DNA from: DASXKD01 sp963703605 | Lineage (GTDB): Bacteria; Actinomycetota; Actinomycetes; Streptosporangiales; Streptosporangiaceae | Direction: 5' to 3' | Assembly (NCBI GenBank): GCA_963703605.1 | Contig: CAVPFC010000047.1 | Span: 124,001-188,000, forward strand | Length of the DNA: 64,000 nucleotides | Shown here: piece after piece, positions 28,776 to 37,918 of the stretch | How the letters are laid out: each line of letters opens with the position of its first letter | Position numbering within the stretch: the stretch's first letter is position 1 | Position numbers and translations under genes: made by a program | Notes under the pieces: generated by a model | Databases searched by the model: none | What the model saw: the letters and a program-made list of their open reading frames with translations, nothing else | What the model was told of the DNA's origin: nothing

Positions 28776-29813
28776 ATGGAGTACCGACCTCTGGGACGCA
28801 CCGGCGTCTCGGTGAGCCAGATGTGCCTCGGCGCGATGATGTTCGGCGCCTTCGGCAACCGCGATCACGACGACGCGGTCAAGATCATCCACCGCGCGCT
28901 GGACGCCGGGATCAACTTCATCGACACAGCCGACGGCTACTCCGCCGGTGAGTCGGAGCTGATTCTCGGCGAGGCGCTGGCCGGCGGACGGCGCGACAGC
29001 GTGGTGCTCGCCGTCAAGTTCGGCGTCCCTACCGACGACGACCCCAACCGTCGCGGTGCGTCGCGGCGCTGGATCACCGAAGCGGTCGAGGGCTCGCTGC
29101 GCCGGCTCCAGACCGACTGGATCGACCTCTACCAGGTGGGTGTTCCCGACCGGAACACCGATATCGACGAGACCCTCAGCGCCCTGTCCGATCTCGTTCA
29201 CGCCGGAAAGATCCGGTCGTTCGGCGCGTCGAAGGTTCCCGCCTCGGAGATCGTCGAGGCCCAGTGGGCCGCCGAGCGGCGCGGCCACGAACGGTTCCGG
29301 ACCGAGCAGCCCCCCTACTCCTTGCTGACCCGCGCCATCGAATACGACGTGCTGCCGGCCTGCCTGCGCCACGGAATGGGCGTGCTGGCCTACAGCCCGC
29401 TGGCGGGCGGCTGGCTGTCGGGCAGGTACCGCAAGGGCCGGGAGGTCAGCGGGCCGGGCTCGTCCGCCCGCGCCCAGCGCTGGCCGGGGGCCTATGACGC
29501 CGCCAACCCGGCCAATGCCGCAAAGCTCGACGCCGCCGACGCCTTCGGCGCGCTCGCCGACGAGGCCGGGATGACCCTCGTCCAGATGGCGGTCGCGTTC
29601 GCCATCCGCCACCCGGCGGTCACCTCCACCATCATCGGCCCGCGCACCATGGAACACCTGGACGCCTACCTCGCCGCCGACGGGATCGAGCTGCCCAGCG
29701 AGCTGCTTGACCGCATCGACCAGATCGTTCCCCCGGGGGTCACGGTCAACGTCGCCGACAACATGTGGAACGTCGGCACGCAGGCGCTCGGCGCGGCATT
29801 CCGCCGCCGGTAG
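28776..29813 (+). CDS. Aldo/keto reductase with missing catalytic histidine
   Basis: 345 residues. The barrel and three of the four catalytic residues are recognisable: D50, Y55 (F-I-D-T-A-D-G-Y) and K81 (V-L-A-V-K-F-G). At the place of the catalytic histidine the text is Y-Q-V-G122-V-P-D instead of Y-Q-x-H-x-P-D. NADP-binding I-I-G-P-R-T is present near the C-terminus. Either activity is altered or another residue substitutes. The upstream double 20-bp repeat suggests tight regulation. Confidence 0.88.
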   Translation: MEYRPLGRTGVSVSQMCLGAMMFGAFGNRDHDDAVKIIHRALDAGINFIDTADGYSAGESELILGEALAGGRRDSVVLAVKFGVPTDDDPNRRGASRRWITEAVEGSLRRLQTDWIDLYQVGVPDRNTDIDETLSALSDLVHAGKIRSFGASKVPASEIVEAQWAAERRGHERFRTEQPPYSLLTRAIEYDVLPACLRHGMGVLAYSPLAGGWLSGRYRKGREVSGPGSSARAQRWPGAYDAANPANAAKLDAADAFGALADEAGMTLVQMAVAFAIRHPAVTSTIIGPRTMEHLDAYLAADGIELPSELLDRIDQIVPPGVTVNVADNMWNVGTQALGAAFRRR

Positions 29814-29878
29814 GCCGGCCCGGGGCGGCCCCCTCCGGCCGCGCGCTGACGTGGCCCAGCCCGGGGCGCGCGATCGCC

Positions 29879-30676
29879 TCAGGAGGTGAAGAACTCCACC
29901 AGGACCGGCGCGAGCACGCCTGGGTTCACCTCATGCGGTTGGCCCTCGAGCGTCCGCAGCCGGCCCTGCGGTATCGCCTGGCTCAGCGCCCGCGCCGCGC
30001 CGGGCAGGAACGCAAGGCCGGCGTCGCCCGTCATCACGAGGGCCGGCACCGGGACACGCGCGGCCAGCCCGGCCGGCACCGACCACGGCTCGCCCATGAT
30101 GGCCGCGTGGTCGTAGGCCAGCGTCGGCGCGACCGCCTCCAGGCCCGGCCAGAACGGCGCGCGGCGCATGGCGTCGACCTGCTCGGCGGGCGTGCCGGTA
30201 AACCGCAGGAACAGGGCCACCGCGTCGCCCCGGCGGCCCTCGGCCAGGGCCTCCTTCAGCCGCCTGAGGTACTGGCTCCAGGACTCCTGCACGCCGGGGT
30301 CGTTGTTGTAGGGGGGCTCGTACATGGCGATCTTGCCTACCTTGCTGCCGAGCCTGATGGCCGCCCGCATGGCCAGCGGCCCGCCGGACGAGTGACCGTA
30401 GAGGAACGCCGGGCCGCTCGCGCGGTCGGTCAGCGCCTCGATGTCGTCGATCTCCCGGTCGACCGCGTAGGGCGGCGTGTCCCCGCTCCCGCCGCGGCCG
30501 CGGCGGTCATAGCCGTAGACCGTGAAGTGCGGCGCGAGCAGCTTGGCCAGCTCCGTCCCGGAGCCGGACGAGTGGACGGTCAGCGCGCCGTCGACCAGGA
30601 TCAGGGCCGGTCCCTCCCCCTGCTCGTCGTAAGCGATCGTCGTGCCATCGGCTGAGCTGAGTGTGTGCAGAGTCAT
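29879..30676 (-). CDS. Alpha/beta hydrolase
   Basis: 265 residues from ATG 30676. Nucleophile serine in Y-G-H-S-S-G-G, preceded by Y-G-Y-D-R-R-G-R-G-G-S-G-D; the acid aspartate is in M-T-G-D-A-G and the histidine in G-Q-P-H-E-V. The oxyanion region reads V-D-G-A-L, without the common H-G. It is divergent from an MmyB-type regulator; such pairs usually mean the regulator controls the enzyme gene through the palindrome between them. Confidence 0.86.
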   Translation of the reverse strand: MTLHTLSSADGTTIAYDEQGEGPALILVDGALTVHSSGSGTELAKLLAPHFTVYGYDRRGRGGSGDTPPYAVDREIDDIEALTDRASGPAFLYGHSSGGPLAMRAAIRLGSKVGKIAMYEPPYNNDPGVQESWSQYLRRLKEALAEGRRGDAVALFLRFTGTPAEQVDAMRRAPFWPGLEAVAPTLAYDHAAIMGEPWSVPAGLAARVPVPALVMTGDAGLAFLPGAARALSQAIPQGRLRTLEGQPHEVNPGVLAPVLVEFFTS

Positions 30677-30727
30677 GGCATCAGTGTGGGCGCGCCGCGG
30701 GTGCGTCATCCTGCGCCTGCCGCTCCT

Positions 30728-30742
30728 GGTAGCGCCACTACC
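30728..30742. promoter_or_regulatory. Operator-like palindrome between hydrolase and MmyB-type regulator
   Basis: GGTAG, CGCCA, CTACC: a perfect 5+5 inverted repeat, centred in the 102-nt gap between two divergent start codons, 36 nt upstream of the regulator GTG. Confidence 0.5.
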
Positions 30743-30778
30743 TGGCAGCTAGCCAGCCAGCCGTGGGATCCTGGGCTC

Positions 30779-31666
30779 GTGCTGGATGCTGCGCCCGGCG
30801 ATCACCAGGCCGGCCCCGCCCGCGGTGCGGTGCGGGACCGGCGCCGCGAGCTTGGCGCGTTCCTGCGCTCCCGGCGGGCCAGGTTGCGCCCGGCCGATGT
30901 GGGGCTTCCCGACTGGGGGGTGCGGCGGGTCCCTGGTCTGCGCCGGGAGGAGGTCGCCCAGCTCGCCAACGTCGGCCTGACCTGGTACACGTGGCTGGAG
31001 CAGGGCCGCCAGGCCCGCCCCTCGGCGGGCGTGCTGACGGCGATCGCTGATGCGCTCCGGCTGGACGCCCACGAGCGCGAGCACCTGTTCGCGCTGGCCC
31101 GCGACCCCGAAGACCAGGCCGGTGGCCGGGACGGCCACACCGGTGCGCTCGCGCCGGCCGGTCCCGGCCTGGACAAGCTGGTGCAGGGCTTCGAACCGGC
31201 CCCGGCGTACGCCATCTCGGCCCGGTTCGACGTCCTGGCCCACAACCGCCCCGCCCGGCTGCTGTTCGGCAACCTCGACCCGGGGCCTGCCGGGCCCGCG
31301 AACCTGATGCACCTCGGCTTCACCGACCCGCGCTGGCGCACCCTGATCGCCGACTGGGAACAGGAGGCCGCCAGGCACGTCGCGATGTACCGGGCCGCGA
31401 TGAGCATCCACCTCGACGACCCGGCGTGGACCGCCCTGCCCGCGCGGCTGGCCCAGCTGTCCCCCGACTTTGCCCGGTTCTGGGCCAGCAGCGACGTGGC
31501 CGGCCCCGAGCGCAGGCTCAAGCGGTTCCGCCACCCCGGCGCCGGGCCGCTGACCTGCCACAGCACGTCCCTGCTCATGGCCGACGACCCGATGATCCGC
31601 ATCGTGATCCTCCAGCCGGCCACCGCTTCGGATGCCGCCAAGCTGGAGCGCCTCGCCCGGGCGTAG
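30779..31666 (+). CDS. XRE-family regulator with MmyB-like ligand domain
   Basis: 295 residues from GTG 30779. Helix-turn-helix in residues 15-85 (L-G-A-F-L-R-S-R-R-A-R-L, V-P-G-L-R-R-E-E-V-A-Q-L-A-N-V-G-L-T-W-Y-T-W-L-E-Q-G-R). The C-terminal half (residues 125-285) has the MmyB pattern: P-A-Y-A-I-S-A-R-F-D-V-L-A-H-N-R-P-A-R, F-A-R-F-W-A-S-S-D-V and K-R-F-R-H-P. MmyB-like domains are PAS-type and bind acyl or aromatic ligands. It probably controls the divergent hydrolase through the operator between them. Confidence 0.9.
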   Translation: MLDAAPGDHQAGPARGAVRDRRRELGAFLRSRRARLRPADVGLPDWGVRRVPGLRREEVAQLANVGLTWYTWLEQGRQARPSAGVLTAIADALRLDAHEREHLFALARDPEDQAGGRDGHTGALAPAGPGLDKLVQGFEPAPAYAISARFDVLAHNRPARLLFGNLDPGPAGPANLMHLGFTDPRWRTLIADWEQEAARHVAMYRAAMSIHLDDPAWTALPARLAQLSPDFARFWASSDVAGPERRLKRFRHPGAGPLTCHSTSLLMADDPMIRIVILQPATASDAAKLERLARA

Positions 31667-31727
31667 TCCTGGGTTCGCCAGGCGTCAGGGTGCCCCTCGC
31701 GGGGAAGGGCCATGTCCGGAGGCAAGC

Positions 31728-33218
31728 ATGACGGCAAGTCCCATCTCCGCAGGACCCGCCCCGGGCGATACGAGCGGCGCACGGACCCCCCCGTTCGCGT
31801 CGGCGTGGCGGCGGGCGCACCTGACGGTCGATCAGCGGGTTGCCCGGGGCCGGACCGCCCGGGCCGAGGCGCCGCGGTCGGCGCACGGCAAGTGGGAGCC
31901 CGCGCCGGGCCGCCCCGACCCGGTTGCCCTGCTCGAGGACCAGGCGGCATCGCGGGTGCCGCAACTGGTCCCCATCCGGTACGGCCGCATGCTGGTCTCG
32001 CCGTTCACGTTCTACCGGGGCGGCGCGCTGATCATGGCATCCGACCTGGCAGCGACCCCGGTATCGGGGGTAACCGTGCAGTTGTGCGGCGACGCGCACC
32101 TGTCCAACTTCGGCCTGTTCGGCACCCCCGAGCGCCAGATGATCTTTGATATCAACGATTTCGACGAGACCCTGCCCGGCCCGTGGGAATGGGACGTCAA
32201 GCGCCTGGCGGCCAGTTTCGAGATCATGGGCCGGGACCGGGGCTTCTCCCCCGCCGACCGCCGCGCCATCGTCATGGCCGGGGTGGCTGAGTACCGCGAC
32301 CGCATGAGCCAGGCCGCCGGGATGGGGGCGCTGGACGCCTGGTACGACCACCTCGAAGCCGGGATGCTGCTCAAGCTCGCCCGCCAGGAGGTCCGCGTCA
32401 AACGGGTCTCCAAGGCGGAGGCCCAGGCTCTCGAGCGTGAGGTGGGCAAGGCGCTTACCCGGGACAACACCCGGGTGCTCACCAAGCGCACGGCCGAGGT
32501 CGGCGGTGAGCTGCGGATCGCCGCGGACCCCCCGCTGATCATCCCGCTCGAGGATCTCGTCACCCCGGGGTCGGAGTGGGAGGACCCGGCGCCGCTGATC
32601 AAGAAGCTGCTCAGCGGCTACCGGCGCACGCTCGCGAGCCACCACCACCCGGTGGAGGAGTACCGCTACGTCCACGCGGCCTACAAGATGGTCGGCGTCG
32701 GCAGCGTGGGGACCCGCTGCTACATCATGCTGATGCTGGGCCGTGACCACAGCGACCCGCTGTTCCTGCAGATCAAAGAGGCGCAGGAGTCCGTGCTCGA
32801 ACGGTTCGCCGGGATGAGCACCTACCGGCACCACGGCCAGCGCGTGGTGGCCGGCCAGCGGCTGATGCAGGCAGCGACCGACATCTTCCTGGGCTGGATC
32901 CGCATCAAGGGAGTCGACGGGGTGACCCGTGACTACTACGTGCGCCAGTTCCAGGACTGGAAGGGCAGCGCCGACGTCGACAGCATGCTCGTGCCCGGCG
33001 CCACCCTGTACGCGCGTGTCTGCGCCGCGACCCTGGCCCGCGCCCACGCCCGCTGGGGCGACCGGATCGCCATCGCCTCCTACCTCGGCAAGGGAGATAC
33101 CTTCGACCGGGCGATCGCCGACTTCTCCGCTGCCTACGCCGACCAGAACGAGCGGGACTACGCCGCATTCGCGGCGGCCGTGAAGTCGGGACGGCTCACC
33201 GCGCGGACCGGCCTCTAA
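31728..33218 (+). CDS. DUF2252-family protein (kinase-like fold)
   Basis: 496 residues from ATG 31728, GGAGG 5 nt upstream. Family signatures are clear: R-M-x-x-S-P-F-T-F-Y-R-G, C-G-D-A-H-L-S-N-F-G, F-D-I-N-D-F-D-E-T and Y-Y-V-R-Q-F-Q-D-W-K-G. G-D-A-H-L-x-N-F plus N-D-F-D resemble the catalytic H-x-x-N and D-x-D of aminoglycoside-phosphotransferase-like kinases, so an ATP-dependent activity is possible. The substrate is not established for the family. It is a single gene between the regulator and the large helicase. Confidence 0.9.
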   Translation: MTASPISAGPAPGDTSGARTPPFASAWRRAHLTVDQRVARGRTARAEAPRSAHGKWEPAPGRPDPVALLEDQAASRVPQLVPIRYGRMLVSPFTFYRGGALIMASDLAATPVSGVTVQLCGDAHLSNFGLFGTPERQMIFDINDFDETLPGPWEWDVKRLAASFEIMGRDRGFSPADRRAIVMAGVAEYRDRMSQAAGMGALDAWYDHLEAGMLLKLARQEVRVKRVSKAEAQALEREVGKALTRDNTRVLTKRTAEVGGELRIAADPPLIIPLEDLVTPGSEWEDPAPLIKKLLSGYRRTLASHHHPVEEYRYVHAAYKMVGVGSVGTRCYIMLMLGRDHSDPLFLQIKEAQESVLERFAGMSTYRHHGQRVVAGQRLMQAATDIFLGWIRIKGVDGVTRDYYVRQFQDWKGSADVDSMLVPGATLYARVCAATLARAHARWGDRIAIASYLGKGDTFDRAIADFSAAYADQNERDYAAFAAAVKSGRLTARTGL

Positions 33219-33383
33219 CCACGCCCCGATAGGGATGTAATAGACCCAGGGTTCGCCGCACCGGCAGGTCACCTTGGCCTGATACGGTGCCGGTCTCCGG
33301 TGGCCGCACCGACCACGCTTCTGCGGCCGCCGGGATGAGACGCAGAGGGCCGCATCGCTGTTGCGCCCTCCGCAGTCGACGCT

Positions 33384-36300
33384 GTGCAGTCGACGCAGAT
33401 GGGGTGGAATGGCGTGCTGGACAATGGCGGTGGCCGGTCTTCGGCCGACCCGGAGGCGCTGATCCGCTCTGCGATCAGCCGCTGGCGGGTCAGCCTCATC
33501 GATGTCGCGGCGGCCAGCCGGCTCCTCAGCCTGCGGCCGGCCGGGCCCGGCACGATCGATGTGATCCGCCCCGCCGCCGAGGACGTCCTGTCGCGCCTCA
33601 GGGCTGGCGGGTCCTTCGCGTTCCGGTCCCTGGCGCCCAGGGGCGGTGCGCCGGCCGCGGAGCCAGCACCGGCCCCGTACCTGCTTGACACGAGGAAAGA
33701 GCCCGACGACCTCGAGGCAGCGCTTCAGGCGCTGATGCGGCGCTCGAACCGGGAGAGCCTGGAGCGCGGCCTGCCGGTTCTGTACCTGGCGTTCGGCACT
33801 TTGACATGGGCAGACCGGGACGGCGCCCGCTACACGAGCCCGCTCCTGCTGGTGCCGGTCAAGCTGGTGGCCACCGAACCGCGCCAGCCGCCGATGCTGG
33901 AGCCGGCCGAGGACGACCCGGTCATCAACCCGGCGCTCAGCCTGGAACTGTCCCGCGACCAGATCACCCTTCCCCGGGTGGGCAACCTGGCGGAAGCCAC
34001 GCTGAGCGGGCTGCTGGACGGGGTCCGGGCGGCGGTCGCGGGCAAGGACGGCTGGCTGGTCAGCGAGGGCGCCGCCCTCTCGTGCTTCCCGCCCATGAAC
34101 GACGCGATGTACCAGGACGTGCTCGATCACGAGGAGCTGATAGCGACGCACCGCGCGGTGCGGATCCTGGCTGCCGGCGGCCCGCCCGGCGCCGGGCCCG
34201 GCCCCGAGATCACCGGGCCGGAGGCCGCCCCCGGCGGGGCCGGTGCGGCTCCCCCGCTGATCCTGGACGCCGACTCCGCGCAGCGGGCCGGCATCGCGGC
34301 CGCGCTCGCGGGCCGGTCGTTCACGATCGACGGTCCCCCCGGGACGGGCAAGAGCCAGACGATCGCGAACACCGTGGGTGCCCTGCTGCACGCGGGCAAG
34401 ACCGTGCTGCTCGTCTCCCAGAAGGCCGCCGCGCTCGATGTCGTGGCGGACCGGCTGGCCGGTGCCGGCCTGGGCGGATACGTGCTGGCACTGCATTCGC
34501 GCAACGCGACGCGCAAAGAGGTGGCCGCCTCGCTCGCCGCCGCGGTGGACACCCCGCCCGCCGTACCGGCCGCGGCCCCGGATACCGGGATGGCACCGGA
34601 GAAGCGGGAGCAGTTCGAGCAGTACGCCCACGCCGTGCACCGGGTGCGGGAGCCGCTGGGGTACTCGCTGCACGACGTGCTCGCGAAGATCGCGAGCCTG
34701 CACGCGGTCCCTGCCGCGCCGGCAACGCACCGCGCCCCGGTGCAGCTGACTTCGGAGCTGCTTTACGGAATCTGCCGCACTGCCGAGGCCGTGGCGGCGG
34801 CCTGGCGCCCGGCCGAGCAGGGGCAGTCGTTTGCCTGGCGTGGCGTGACCGAACGAGGCCCGCTGGACGACCGGCTCTACGCGGCGGCGTCCGCCCTGGA
34901 GACGCTCGCCAAGGTGATCCGTGGCAACCAGATACTGGCTGACGCCACCGGGCTGACCCGCCCGTCCGACGCGCACGCCCTTGCCCGGCTGCTGGATCAC
35001 CTGCTGGCGTGGCCGGACGGCCTGCCGGACGAATGGCTGACGGTGGACACGCTCGACGTGGTGGACGCGGCGGTCGCCCAGCTCACCGCCGCGCTCACCG
35101 CGATCGTCGCCCGCGAGACCCATGCCTCCCACGCGGCCGGAATCCCGTGGACGGCGATACCGCCGCGGGACGCGCTGCCCGCGGCCGACGGGGCGGCCCT
35201 GGCCGCGCTGAACCCGGCCTGCGCCGATGCCAGCAGCCTGGACGCCGAGGAGATCACCGGGCTCGCGCGGGACTTCTCCGCCGCGGCCGACCGGCTGGAC
35301 ACGTGGCTTGCCACGCTGTCCGGGCTGGCCGCGGCCCTCGGCCTGAAACCTCCGGTGACCTTTTCCGACGCCAACGACCTGCTGAACCTTGCCCGGCTCG
35401 CCGGCGAACCCGACCGTCCCGAACGGGCTTGGCTGTCGCCTCCCGGTTACCGCGCCGCCGGCCACGGGGCCCAGGTCATCTACGATGCCCACGGCGCGCT
35501 GGCCGAAGCGGAAGCCGCCGCCCGCCCCTACTTCACCGCCGACGCGCTCGGCCAGGACGTCGGCGGCCTGGCGAGACGGTTCAACGACTACCGCGGCCTC
35601 GGCAGACTGTCCGGTGCCCACCGGGCCGACCGGAGGGCCGTCGAGGCCTTCACCAGGGAGGGGGTCACCGAGGAGGCGGCGCTGGAGCACCTCGGGCTCG
35701 CCGCCGCCTGGCAGCACGCGGCGGAAGCGCTCGCCGCCGCCGAGCACCGGCACGCCGAGCTGCTCGGCTCCTACTACGCCGGCCGGGCCACGGACTTCAC
35801 CCGGCTTGAACGGGTGCTCACCCACGCGGCCAACGCCCTCCAGTGCGCCCGGGGGCAGGACCTGTCGCGGGCCGCCGGCTACCTGTCCCGGGACGCGGCG
35901 CCGAACGGGCCCATGAACGCAACCGTGGCCAAGGCGCGGCAGGACCTGTCCGCCTGGCGGGCGGCCCTGGTGCCCGCGCCCGCGATTGCCCCGCGCCCGG
36001 AACTGCTGGACGGCACGATCACCGACGCGATCGGATGGCTGCGGGCCCACCTGGGGCCGCTGCGCGCCGCAACCGAGTTCACCCTCGCGGTCGGCAAGAT
36101 CGTGGGCAAGCCGCTCACCTTCGAGCAGGCCCGGCAGCTGGTCGCCTCGCGGGAGGCTGCCGACGCCGCGCGCGCGCAGCTGGCCGCGCGGGACGCGATC
36201 TTCCGGGACCTGTGCGGGCAGCTCTACGCCGGGGAAGCGACCGACGCCAGGGCGCTGCGGGAGGCGCTGGAGTGGGCGCGCCGCCTGCGCGCGATGATGA

Positions 36301-37862
36301 CCGGCGGGTCAGGCCCGCTGACCCCGGCACACCTCACCGCCGCCGAAAGCGCCGTGCCGACCGACCGCCTCGCCAGGGCCGCCGACGCGTGGCGGGAGGC
36401 TGCCGCGGCCCTGCTGACGGCGTTCAGCCGGGACATCCGCCCGGAGCTGGCATCCGAGCTCGACGACTACACCGACGGCTACCACCTGCTCGAAGCCCTG
36501 TTCGATGACCCTGGCGGGCGGGACGAATGGCAGGCCTACCAGGCGGCCAGCGCCTCCCTGGCCGCTTACGGCATGGGTGCGGCCATCGACTTCTGCGTCG
36601 CCAAACGAGTTGAGCCCGCCCAGGTCCCCCACGTGATCGAGCGCGCGCTCCTCCAGGAATGGTCCGACTACCAGATCCGTACCGACCCGGCCCTCGCTCC
36701 CCTGCGGGCGGCTGACCGGGACGCGCTGGCCGACAGGTATCAGCAGCTGGACCGGGCCCTGGCAACGCTGGCGGCCGGGGACATCGTCGGCGCCTGCAAC
36801 GCCCGGCGCGCGCGCACCGACGCCGGCGAAGCCGCGATCATTCGCCAGGAGGCGGCCAAGAAGAACGGGCACGTACCGGTACGGGAGCTTCTCGGCCGGG
36901 CCCGCCATGCCGTCCAGGTGGTCAAGCCGTGCGTCCTGGCGTCTCCGCTGGCGGTCAGCCAGTACCTGCCCAGCGGCATGGGCTTCGACGTCGTCATCTT
37001 CGACGAGGCCAGCCGGATCAGGCCGGCCGACGCGATCAACTGCATCTACCGCGGCAATTCGCTGATCCTGGCCGGGGATCACCGGCAGTTGCCACCGGCC
37101 ACCTTCGCCGGCAGCGGCGCCCTCGACGATGCGGAGCCGGGCCCGGCCGAACCCGACGAGGCCGCCGGTCCCGAATCGGTCCTCGACCTTGCCAGGCGGT
37201 CCGGGAGGTTCGGCAACGTCACCCTGCGCTGGCATTACCGGTCCCGGCACGAGGCCCTCATCGCGTTTTCCAACGCGGCGTTCTACGAGGGCCGCCTGCT
37301 CCCCGTGCCCGGCGGCGGCCCCGCAGAAGCGATCGAGCTGTTCCATGGCGAGGGGGCCTACCGGGGCCGGACCACGCGCGACAACCCCGCGGAGGCCGCA
37401 CGGGTGGCGCAGCGAGTCATCCACCACTACCTCAACCGCCCAGCCCTGAGCCTGGGCGTGGTGACGTTCAGCGAGGCCCAGGCCGGCGCCATCGAGGCGG
37501 CCCTCGACGAGGCGCGCAAGCAGAATCCCGGCCTGGACCGGTTCTTCGGCACCGACCGGCTGCGCGGATTCTTCGTCAAGGACGTGGCGGACGCGCAAGG
37601 CGACGAACGGGACGTGCTGATCTTGTCCACCGGCTATGGCCGGGACGAGAACGGCCACCTCACCACGGACTTTGACGCCCTCGGCCGGCCGGACGGGTGG
37701 CGCAGGCTCAACGTGGCCGTTACCCGGGCCCGCCACCGCGCCGAGATCGTCACCAGCATCCGCGCTGGCGACATCCCCGAAGCCGCCGGCGGCGAAGGGC
37801 TGGCGTACCTCCGCCGCTACCTCAGCTACGCCGCCGAGCCTGGCCAGCCTCCGCGGCCCTGA
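33384..37862 (+). CDS. DUF4011/UPF1-like superfamily 1 helicase, without C-terminal nuclease
   Basis: 1492 residues (start ambiguous: GTG 33384, ATG 33399 or GTG 33414). The N-terminal 200 residues are DUF4011-like (W-R-V-S-L-I-D, L-Y-L-A-F-G-T-L-T-W, Y-T-S-P-L-L-L-V-P-V). Helicase motifs: G-P-P-G-T-G-K-S-Q near 318, D-E-A-S near 1205, G-D-H-R-Q-L-P-P near 1231, R-W-H-Y-R-S-R-H-E near 1281, G-D-E-R-D-V near 1405 and N-V-A-V-T-R-A-R near 1441. About 880 helix-rich residues separate Walker A from the D-E-A-S box. Related proteins usually continue into a Vsr/REase-like nuclease and DUF3320; here the protein ends soon after motif VI. Related families occur in anti-phage systems. No partner gene is adjacent. 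Confidence 0.88.
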   Translation: MQSTQMGWNGVLDNGGGRSSADPEALIRSAISRWRVSLIDVAAASRLLSLRPAGPGTIDVIRPAAEDVLSRLRAGGSFAFRSLAPRGGAPAAEPAPAPYLLDTRKEPDDLEAALQALMRRSNRESLERGLPVLYLAFGTLTWADRDGARYTSPLLLVPVKLVATEPRQPPMLEPAEDDPVINPALSLELSRDQITLPRVGNLAEATLSGLLDGVRAAVAGKDGWLVSEGAALSCFPPMNDAMYQDVLDHEELIATHRAVRILAAGGPPGAGPGPEITGPEAAPGGAGAAPPLILDADSAQRAGIAAALAGRSFTIDGPPGTGKSQTIANTVGALLHAGKTVLLVSQKAAALDVVADRLAGAGLGGYVLALHSRNATRKEVAASLAAAVDTPPAVPAAAPDTGMAPEKREQFEQYAHAVHRVREPLGYSLHDVLAKIASLHAVPAAPATHRAPVQLTSELLYGICRTAEAVAAAWRPAEQGQSFAWRGVTERGPLDDRLYAAASALETLAKVIRGNQILADATGLTRPSDAHALARLLDHLLAWPDGLPDEWLTVDTLDVVDAAVAQLTAALTAIVARETHASHAAGIPWTAIPPRDALPAADGAALAALNPACADASSLDAEEITGLARDFSAAADRLDTWLATLSGLAAALGLKPPVTFSDANDLLNLARLAGEPDRPERAWLSPPGYRAAGHGAQVIYDAHGALAEAEAAARPYFTADALGQDVGGLARRFNDYRGLGRLSGAHRADRRAVEAFTREGVTEEAALEHLGLAAAWQHAAEALAAAEHRHAELLGSYYAGRATDFTRLERVLTHAANALQCARGQDLSRAAGYLSRDAAPNGPMNATVAKARQDLSAWRAALVPAPAIAPRPELLDGTITDAIGWLRAHLGPLRAATEFTLAVGKIVGKPLTFEQARQLVASREAADAARAQLAARDAIFRDLCGQLYAGEATDARALREALEWARRLRAMMTGGSGPLTPAHLTAAESAVPTDRLARAADAWREAAAALLTAFSRDIRPELASELDDYTDGYHLLEALFDDPGGRDEWQAYQAASASLAAYGMGAAIDFCVAKRVEPAQVPHVIERALLQEWSDYQIRTDPALAPLRAADRDALADRYQQLDRALATLAAGDIVGACNARRARTDAGEAAIIRQEAAKKNGHVPVRELLGRARHAVQVVKPCVLASPLAVSQYLPSGMGFDVVIFDEASRIRPADAINCIYRGNSLILAGDHRQLPPATFAGSGALDDAEPGPAEPDEAAGPESVLDLARRSGRFGNVTLRWHYRSRHEALIAFSNAAFYEGRLLPVPGGGPAEAIELFHGEGAYRGRTTRDNPAEAARVAQRVIHHYLNRPALSLGVVTFSEAQAGAIEAALDEARKQNPGLDRFFGTDRLRGFFVKDVADAQGDERDVLILSTGYGRDENGHLTTDFDALGRPDGWRRLNVAVTRARHRAEIVTSIRAGDIPEAAGGEGLAYLRRYLSYAAEPGQPPRP

Positions 37863-37918
37863 GCGACCCGGCACGGACAAGTCCGGGGTGACGGCGGCCG
37901 ATAGCCGCGCGCCAGCCG

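Noticed and set aside
33219..33383. Minus-strand text with C-R-C-G-E-P-W-V-Y-Y, zinc-ribbon-like
   Set aside because: No start codon or ribosome site in a suitable place, and the frame merges into shadow frames. Could be a remnant, but unsupported.
31575..36050. A 1491-codon open frame on the minus strand
   Set aside because: It runs antisense to the regulator, the DUF2252 gene and the large helicase gene and is Arg/Gly/Val-rich without motifs: a shadow frame of GC-rich coding DNA.
36309..37880. 523-codon minus-strand frame at the end of the helicase gene
   Set aside because: Antisense to helicase motifs; no recognisable domain.
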